A stretch of DNA of 64,000 nt from Candidatus Intricatilinea gracilis. GTDB taxonomy: Bacteria > Pseudomonadota > Gammaproteobacteria > Burkholderiales > Burkholderiaceae_C. The notes below the pieces were generated by a model. It had not been told where the DNA came from. It made no database searches and saw only the letters and a program-made list of their open reading frames with translations. The stretch lies in the NCBI GenBank assembly GCA_016702605.1, contig JADJDQ010000002.1, forward strand, positions 269,001 through 333,000, in the 5' to 3' direction. Shown piece by piece: positions 56,921 through 64,000 of this stretch (the first letter of the stretch is position 1; every line of letters starts with the position of its first letter). Both the position numbers and the translations under genes were made by a program.

Positions 56921-57826
56921 TCAGGCGCCGTCGACGACGTCGCGTTGGGCGGGGTTGATCGCGGTGGGAACAACCCGCTCGTGGTAGTAATAGACGCCAA
57001 ACCGCATGCGCGAATTGGCGTTCGGGTCATCCATGTCGGCGTTGACGCGGTCAGTGGCGGACTTGACCATCACGTCGAAGGATTTGGACCACAGGCTTCG
57101 CGCAACATTGTGCAGTGCCTGCACCGAGGCCAGGCTCAGCCCGTCGGCGAAGACGTTCTGCTCGAGGAACCGGTGCTGATCGGGCCGGGTCAGGTTGTGC
57201 ACGGCGGCAGACAGGTGATCGCCCGTGTTGGCTGCCAGCGTCTGCGATGCATGGGTGTGGCGCGGGTCGGCGACAAACCGGTCGGCCGCCAGCACCACCT
57301 GCTCGCCTTCGGCATGTACAAGCCCGAGCCGCGTGAGCTCGTCGAGCAAGGTACGCGGATGCACGTCGCTCGACACCTCACGCGCCAGGGCCTCGAAGCT
57401 CGGCGCCGGGCCCATGCGAGCCAGGCTGCCGCGCGGCCGATCGACGGACTGCCCGTCGGCGTCGACAAGCTGTTCGCGGTAACGCAGATCGGTCAACCAG
57501 CGGGTGAACAGGATGGCCGCCGGGCTGGGGCTGTAGGCAGCCTGCGGAACGGTGGCGCCACCGAGAGTGCGCACGTCCTTGCGATGCACACCCGACAACA
57601 CGCTGAGCGCCGAGTCGGTGACCTTGCTGCCACGCTCTTCGAGCTCGCGGCGCGCCTCTGACAGAAATACACCCTTCAGGGCCTGCGCCACGGGGCCATA
57701 CTGCACGCCGCTGCGCAACAGCCATCGCACGAGCGGCGCAAGCACCACCAGCGATTGTTCGAGCGTGAGCTCGGCTCGCGACTCGCCCTGTCCACCGGGG
57801 ACTGAATCGTTGGGGTTACTGCTCAT
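56921..57826 (-). CDS. DUF6502-family protein, upstream partner of the DUF5666 lipoprotein
   Basis: This is a 301-aa cytoplasmic protein from ATG 57826. The N-terminal helices VLAPLVRWLLRSGVQYGPVAQALKGVF and VTDSALSVLSGVHRKDVR resemble a helix-turn-helix with a conserved Ser-rich recognition segment. A central winged-helix-like part follows (LLDELTRLGLVHAEGEQVVLAADRFV), and the C-terminus ends MRFGVYYYHERVV. I recall this arrangement as DUF6502. A DNA-binding regulator of the following lipoprotein gene is plausible but unproven. There is no signal peptide. Confidence 0.75.
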   Translation of the reverse strand: MSSNPNDSVPGGQGESRAELTLEQSLVVLAPLVRWLLRSGVQYGPVAQALKGVFLSEARRELEERGSKVTDSALSVLSGVHRKDVRTLGGATVPQAAYSPSPAAILFTRWLTDLRYREQLVDADGQSVDRPRGSLARMGPAPSFEALAREVSSDVHPRTLLDELTRLGLVHAEGEQVVLAADRFVADPRHTHASQTLAANTGDHLSAAVHNLTRPDQHRFLEQNVFADGLSLASVQALHNVARSLWSKSFDVMVKSATDRVNADMDDPNANSRMRFGVYYYHERVVPTAINPAQRDVVDGA

Positions 57827-57999
57827 GGTGACACTCTGGCTAGATCCATGGGTGGGATTCTTTCCCATTCACGGGCGCGTGTCAACACCTGAGTGCGCCG
57901 TTGCCCAGGGCGTTGCTACCAGACTTCACAAATGATCGGCGCACACCTGCCGCAGACAACCATTGTGACTTTTTCGGCGAGTTTTGCTCGGGCCACCCC

Positions 58000-58027
58000 C
58001 TTGAAGCCCTGGATTGCGCCCCCAGTT
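58000..58027 (+). promoter_or_regulatory. Sigma-32 (heat shock) promoter of grpE
   Basis: CTTGAAG (58000-58006), a 13-bp spacer and CCCCAGTT (58020-58027) match the RpoH consensus (CTTGAAA, 13-15 bp, CCCCATNT) closely. It lies 67 bp before the grpE ATG in the 267-bp gap after the divergent DUF6502 gene. Confidence 0.75.
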
Positions 58028-58093
58028 CGCTCGCAGCTCACCCAATTCCTGACACCCTGCGCGCCTGCGCGGGCATCCCCCCAAAAACACATC

Positions 58094-58642
58094 ATGTCCG
58101 AGCCCACATCTGCTGACCCGTCGAACAACGAGACGCTGGATCCCACTGCTCAGGTCGACGTCGTCGACCCTGCCGCCGAAGCTGCGGCCCGGCTTGCCGA
58201 ACTCGAAGCCAAGAACATCGAACTTGCCGATGCCTATTTGCGCGCCAAGGCCGAGGCCGACAACACACGCCGGCGTGCCGAGGACGAGATCGCCAAGTCG
58301 CGCAAGTTTGCGGTCGAGTCGTTCGCCGAAAGCCTGCTGCCGGTGCGCGACAGCCTCGAGGCCGCCATCGCCACCCATGCCGCCGGCAAGAGTTCACCCG
58401 AACACCTGCTCGAAGGTGTACACGCCACGCTGCGCCAGCTGAGCCAGGCGCTCGAGCGCAACAAGGTGCTCGAGGTCAGCCCGCCCAGCGGCACCAAGTT
58501 CGACCCGCATCAGCACCAGGCCATCAGCGTCGTGCCGGCCGAGCAAGAGGCCAACACCGTGGTCGCCGTGCTGCAAAAGGGCTACCTGATCGCCGACCGG
58601 GTGCTACGCCCGGCGCTGGTCACCGTCGCCGCACCCAAGTAG
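58094..58642 (+). CDS. grpE: GrpE, nucleotide exchange factor of DnaK
   Basis: This is a 182-aa protein from ATG 58094. A disordered acidic N-terminus (1-35) leads into the long dimerising helix (ELEAKNIELADAYLRAKAEADNTRRRAEDE), then the four-helix part and the beta domain contacting DnaK (VLEVSPPSGTKFDPHQHQAIS, VVAVLQKGYLIADRVLRPALVTVA). It releases ADP from DnaK. It is first in grpE-dnaK-dnaJ, under a sigma-32-type promoter. Confidence 0.97.
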   Translation: MSEPTSADPSNNETLDPTAQVDVVDPAAEAAARLAELEAKNIELADAYLRAKAEADNTRRRAEDEIAKSRKFAVESFAESLLPVRDSLEAAIATHAAGKSSPEHLLEGVHATLRQLSQALERNKVLEVSPPSGTKFDPHQHQAISVVPAEQEANTVVAVLQKGYLIADRVLRPALVTVAAPK

Positions 58643-58724
58643 CCGACCACCTCCAGGCGGGGCGGCCAGGCACAGCACTTCGCGCGCGATTGCGCTGACT
58701 CACACCCCCGCCCACCGGTCGCCT

Positions 58725-58752
58725 CTTGAAAGCGGCCGAGTTATCCACAAAT
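58725..58752 (+). promoter_or_regulatory. Sigma-32-type promoter of dnaK, overlapping a DnaA box
   Basis: CTTGAAA (58725-58731), a 13-bp spacer and CCACAAAT (58745-58752) fit the heat-shock consensus in the 142-bp gap between grpE and dnaK. A perfect DnaA box TTATCCACA (58741-58749) overlaps its -10 element. Confidence 0.65.
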
Positions 58753-58784
58753 CGAAGACAACCAAACTTATTCCGGAGCACCTC

Positions 58785-60740
<1,956 letters not shown>

Positions 60741-60874
60741 TCGCTGCGCGGGCGGCCGGTTGCCGCCCGCCCTGCGCCGCCGCGTCCGCGGCTGGCGGCC
60801 TGCCAGGGTCACTCTGGCAGGTCGGCAGCACACGGCGCGGCGTTTGCACGTCCAACGCCTGAAAAGAATCATCC

Positions 60875-62036
60875 ATGGCCAAGCGCGACTATTACGAAAC
60901 CCTCGGTGTGGCAAAAAACGCCAGCGAGGACGACATCAAGAAGGCCTACCGCAAGCTGGCCATGAAGCACCACCCCGACCGCAATCAGGGTGACGATGCC
61001 AAGGCAGCTGAAGAGCGCTTCAAGGAGGCCAAGGAAGCCTACGAGATGTTGTCGGACGCCCAAAAACGCGCCGCCTACGACCAGTACGGCCATGCTGGCG
61101 TCGACCCCAACGCCGGTGGCGCGGGCTTTCGGCCCGGCGGGCCGGGCGAAGGCTTCGGCGGTTTTGCCGAGGCCTTTGGTGACATCTTCGGCGACATCTT
61201 CGGCGGGCAGGCCGGTGGCGGCGGGCGGCGCCCAGGCGGTGGCCAGCAGGTCTACCGCGGCGCCGACCTCAGCTACGCGATGGAGATCACGCTCGAAGAA
61301 GCCGCCAACGGCAAGGAAAGCCAGATCCGCATCCCGACCTGGGACGAATGCGAGACCTGCCACGGCAGCGGCGCCAAGCCCGGCACCAGCGCCAAGACCT
61401 GCACCACCTGCCACGGCGCGGGCACGGTGCACCTGCGCCAGGGTTTCTTCAGCATCCAGCAGACCTGCCCCACCTGCCATGGCAGCGGCAAGATCATTCC
61501 GGATCCCTGCCCGGCCTGTGCCGGCGCCGGCAAGATCAAGAAGCACAAGACCATCGAGGTCAAGATCCCCGGCGGCATCAACGAGGGCCAGCGCATCGCC
61601 CTGCGTGGCCACGGTGAACCGGGCACCCACGGCGGGCCGGCGGGCGACCTGTACGTCGAGATCCGCGTCAAGCAGCACGACATCTTCGAGCGTGACGGCG
61701 ACGACCTGCACTGCACCGTGCCGGTGAGTGTGATCACTGCAGCGCTGGGCGGCAGTGTCAAGATCCCCACGCTGGCCGGAGAGGCCGAGATCGACCTGCC
61801 CGAAGGCACACAACATGGCAAGACCTTCCGTCTGCGCGGCAAGGGCATCAAGGGCCTGCGCTCGGAGCTATCCGGGCGATCTGTATTGCCACGTGCAGGT
61901 CGAGGTGCCGGTCAAGCTCACCGAGTACCAGCGCAAGTTGCTGCGTGACCTGGACGAATCGCTGGCCAAGGGTGGCGACAAACACTCACCCACCGCCAAG
62001 AGCTGGACCGATCGCATGAAGGATCTGTTCAAGTAG
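60875..62036 (+). pseudogene. dnaJ: DnaJ co-chaperone, single-base frameshift near the C-terminus
   Basis: The first frame (60875 onward) encodes the J domain with HPD in MKHHPDRNQGDD, a Gly/Phe-rich linker, four zinc motifs (CETCHGSG, CTTCHGAG, CPTCHGSG, CPACAGAG) and the C-terminal substrate domains. At TCGG (61862-61865) the frame shifts. The family sequence SYPGDLYCHVQVEVPVKLTEYQ continues in the next frame to 62036. Removing one G restores RSSYPGDLYCH and a protein of about 386 aa. As written, the unshifted product loses its last 57 residues to 27 unrelated ones. A sequencing error is the likeliest cause. Confidence 0.88.
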
Positions 62037-62054
62037 TCCGGCATGGCTCATGGC

Positions 62055-62087
62055 ACGGGCGCGCCTGCTTCAGCGGCGCGCCCGTTT
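62055..62087 (+). terminator. Terminator after dnaJ
   Basis: ACGGGCGCGCC/GGCGCGCCCGT is an 11-bp stem with a 9-base loop, followed by a short TTT stretch that overlaps the stem end. It starts 19 bp after the dnaJ stop and ends the chaperone operon. Confidence 0.6.
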
Positions 62088-62125
62088 GCCGATAAGGCAG
62101 GCAGTTTCCACGCCATTGCCCCGCC

Positions 62126-63751
62126 ATGAACCCGCTCGATCAGCCTCTGTGCGATTGCCATGCCCTGGTGGTCGATGGTCTGCCGATCTCGCGCAGCACC
62201 CTGGCCAGCATGTTGCGCGATCTCGGTGTCGGCCAGGTCAGCCAGGCCAGCCGGCCGAGTGACGCGCACCGCCTGCTCGAATCCCGCTCGTTCGACTTCG
62301 TGCTGTGTGAGCAGCGTTTCGAGTGTGGCGAGCCTGGCGGGCAGGAATTGCTGGACGAACTGCACCGCTCACGCCTGCTGCCGTTCTGGACCAGCTTCAT
62401 CATGATCACGGGTGAAGCCACCGCCGCCAAGGTGAGTGTGGCGGCCGAATCGTCGCTCGACGGCTACCTGGTCAAACCCGCCACCACCGCCGCGCTGGGC
62501 GAGCGGCTGACACAGGCGCGCCGGCGCAAGCAGTCGCTCAAGGACATCTTCCTGGCCATCGAGGCCGGCCAGCTCGAACAGGCCGCCCTGCTATGCCTGA
62601 AGCGGTTTACCGATCGCGGTGAATACTGGCTCTACGCCGGGCGTATCGGCGCCGAGGTGTTGCTGCGCCTGGGCCAGGCTCAGCAGGCGCGCAAGTTCTT
62701 CGAGGCCATCCGCGATGCGCAACAAGTGCCGTGGGGCCAGCTGGGCATCGCCCGGGCGCAGGCCGAGGCCGGGTCGGCGCATCAGGCCAAACGCACGCTC
62801 GAAAACCTCATCGCCGACAACCCGGGTTATGCCGACGCCTACGACCTGCTGGGGCGCATGCACATCGACCAGGGCGACTTTGCCAATGCCCTGTCCACCT
62901 ACCGCAGCGCCAGTGCGCTGACGCCGCGCAGCCTCACACGACTGCAGAAACAAGGCACGCTGGCCTACTACAGCGGCGAACTGGCCGAGGCCGAACAGGT
63001 GCTCGACCGCGCCGTGGCGCTGGACAACCACAACCGCATGTTCGACATGCAGACGCTCGTGCTGCTGGCGCTGCTCAAGTTCGAGCGTGGTGATCTGGCC
63101 AGCTTGCACAAGGTGCAGGTCCGGCTGCGCGCCGTGCTCACACGTTACCCCGACAGCCGGCGCCTGCAGCGCCTGAGCAGCGTCGCCACCTTGCTGCGCC
63201 AGGCCGGCAACGGCGAGCCCGAAGCCGTCAGCACCGAACTGGCCAGTTGGGGCGAGCAGTTGCGCGACGACGACTTCGACGTCGAGGCCGCCAGCAACCT
63301 GATCGCCCTGCTGGCGCAGTTGCGCCCGCGTGGTGTCATGCCCGAGCAGACGCCCACCTGGGGCCGCGCACTGGGCCTGCGTTTTTGCGTGTCCAACTCG
63401 GCCACCGAACTGCTCTGCGCCGCCGGTCGCGGCCACGCGCCCTTGCAGGAAGCGCTGCGCCTGGCTCACGACGACATCAACGCCTGGTGTGAACAAAATC
63501 TCGAGCTCAGCATGACCGGCCAGGCCGACGCGGCAGTGAAGAACCTGCTGCAACACGGCGGCGACAGCCTCAACGCCCGTGTCATCGATCTGACCGGCAA
63601 GCTGCTGCAACGTCACGGCGACAAACTGGCCGACAAGGACACCCTGCTGGCCGAGGCCCAGTCGCTGCGCAAGCGGTACTGCGCCCACGGCGGGCGTCTC
63701 ACCATCACCGACCGAGGCCGCGAGGCCGGCGCCTTGTCGCTCAACTTCTGA
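62126..63751 (+). CDS. Receiver-domain/TPR protein with Glu at the phospho-acceptor site
   Basis: This is a 541-aa protein. Residues 10-130 are a response-regulator receiver: ALVVDGLPISRSTLASML, the strand DFVLCEQRF, MITGEAT and the conserved Lys in YLVKPATTA. Position 62, where Asp is phosphorylated, is Glu, and the usual acidic pair is reduced to VDG. TPR-like helices follow (about 140-330), such as GQLEQAALLCLKRF and DAYDLLGRMHIDQGDFANAL. A C-terminal helical region of about 200 residues is unrecognised. There is no DNA-binding domain. It is probably a phosphorylation-independent or constitutively on scaffold. It stands alone after the chaperone operon. Confidence 0.83.
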   Translation: MNPLDQPLCDCHALVVDGLPISRSTLASMLRDLGVGQVSQASRPSDAHRLLESRSFDFVLCEQRFECGEPGGQELLDELHRSRLLPFWTSFIMITGEATAAKVSVAAESSLDGYLVKPATTAALGERLTQARRRKQSLKDIFLAIEAGQLEQAALLCLKRFTDRGEYWLYAGRIGAEVLLRLGQAQQARKFFEAIRDAQQVPWGQLGIARAQAEAGSAHQAKRTLENLIADNPGYADAYDLLGRMHIDQGDFANALSTYRSASALTPRSLTRLQKQGTLAYYSGELAEAEQVLDRAVALDNHNRMFDMQTLVLLALLKFERGDLASLHKVQVRLRAVLTRYPDSRRLQRLSSVATLLRQAGNGEPEAVSTELASWGEQLRDDDFDVEAASNLIALLAQLRPRGVMPEQTPTWGRALGLRFCVSNSATELLCAAGRGHAPLQEALRLAHDDINAWCEQNLELSMTGQADAAVKNLLQHGGDSLNARVIDLTGKLLQRHGDKLADKDTLLAEAQSLRKRYCAHGGRLTITDRGREAGALSLNF

Positions 63752-63853
63752 TCAACCCGGCCCGGGCTGCGACCTGCCCGCTTGCGGTGGCGACAAACCA
63801 ACCACTTGCGGCCGGGCGCTGGCACACGAGCCTTCCCGACCTGGGGCTACAGG

Positions 63854-64000
63854 TCAGAACAAGTTGCCCTGCGCCGTGACCTTGCCGGCACGTGGCGACG
63901 CTTGTGGTCGCACGAAGGCGTTGCAGTCCAGCTCGGGTGTCTTGCGGCTCAGGCCGTGGCGGGCGGCGGCCAGTTCCACTCGTTGACGGATGAGTTGCGC
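63854..64000 (-). CDS. C-terminal fragment of a protein resembling PA0069-type radical SAM enzymes
   Basis: Only the last 48 residues are in the window (start outside): LIRQRVELAAARHGL, then LDCNAFVRPQ and a final TAQGNLF. The ending, with a hydrophobic-Phe close after a Pro/Gln region, resembles my recollection of PA0069-family radical SAM proteins. The catalytic Cys cluster would be outside the window, so this is a weak call. The frame is clean and codon use matches neighbours. Confidence 0.45.
   Translation of the reverse strand, partial: AQLIRQRVELAAARHGLSRKTPELDCNAFVRPQASPRAGKVTAQGNLF

Overview
The window is about 68% GC by eye and reads as chromosome from a beta-proteobacterium of the order Burkholderiales, probably the Leptothrix/Rubrivivax/Sphaerotilus side. 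The support is established synteny and families: tRNA-Leu-tig-clpP-clpX-lon, exbB-exbD-lpxK-trm112-kdsB-adk, a tripartite tricarboxylate (TctCBA/TctDE) system with a Bug-type receptor, hpnCDE, and RpoD with an Ala/Lys-rich N-terminus. The genus is inference. I see no phage, IS element, CRISPR array or rRNA.

Layout. 1-14.2 kb is a sugar-acid catabolism locus. On the minus strand lie a CUT1 ABC importer (ATPase, Tat-exported binding protein, two permeases), an IlvD/Edd dehydratase and, further on, a DapA-type aldolase cut by the window edge. Divergently on the plus strand lie a FadR/GntR regulator, 3-oxo-tetronate kinase (OtnK), an OtnC-like aldolase/decarboxylase with an altered active site, D-erythronate dehydrogenase (DenD) and an SDR. 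A small membrane-anchored SRPBCC protein and a two-gene RES toxin-antitoxin module sit between the aldolase and the dehydratase.

14.3-16.9 kb holds four co-directional genes: an unrecognised 293-aa protein, an MglA/Arf-like small GTPase and two roadblock/LC7-like proteins. This is the best candidate here for an under-described system. A DMT exporter follows. 18.1-25 kb holds a gly-cys-leu-gly tRNA operon and lon, clpX, clpP, tig and tRNA-Leu. 25-29.5 kb is a two-gene RND efflux operon behind a strong promoter with a TetR-type palindrome.

29.7-32.8 kb is the hpnCDE squalene operon, followed by sodB and xseA. 35.4-39.6 kb carries exbBD, lpxK (with a one-base frameshift), trm112-like, kdsB and adk. 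39.7-48.8 kb has an SDR behind a TTGACG-type operator, then dnaG, rpoD, a class III cyclase-FHA protein, purT and hemH. 48.9-54.7 kb is tctA, tctB and tctC facing the tctD-tctE two-component pair across a region with 11-bp-phased TGTC repeats. 54.7-57.8 kb has hslR and a DUF6502/DUF5666 pair.

58-62 kb is grpE-dnaK-dnaJ with two good sigma-32-like promoters; dnaJ also carries a one-base frameshift. The window ends with a receiver-TPR protein whose phospho-acceptor Asp is Glu, and the C-terminus of a protein resembling PA0069-type radical SAM enzymes. The two single-base frameshifts, in an essential gene and a near-universal chaperone gene, make draft-sequence errors likely.
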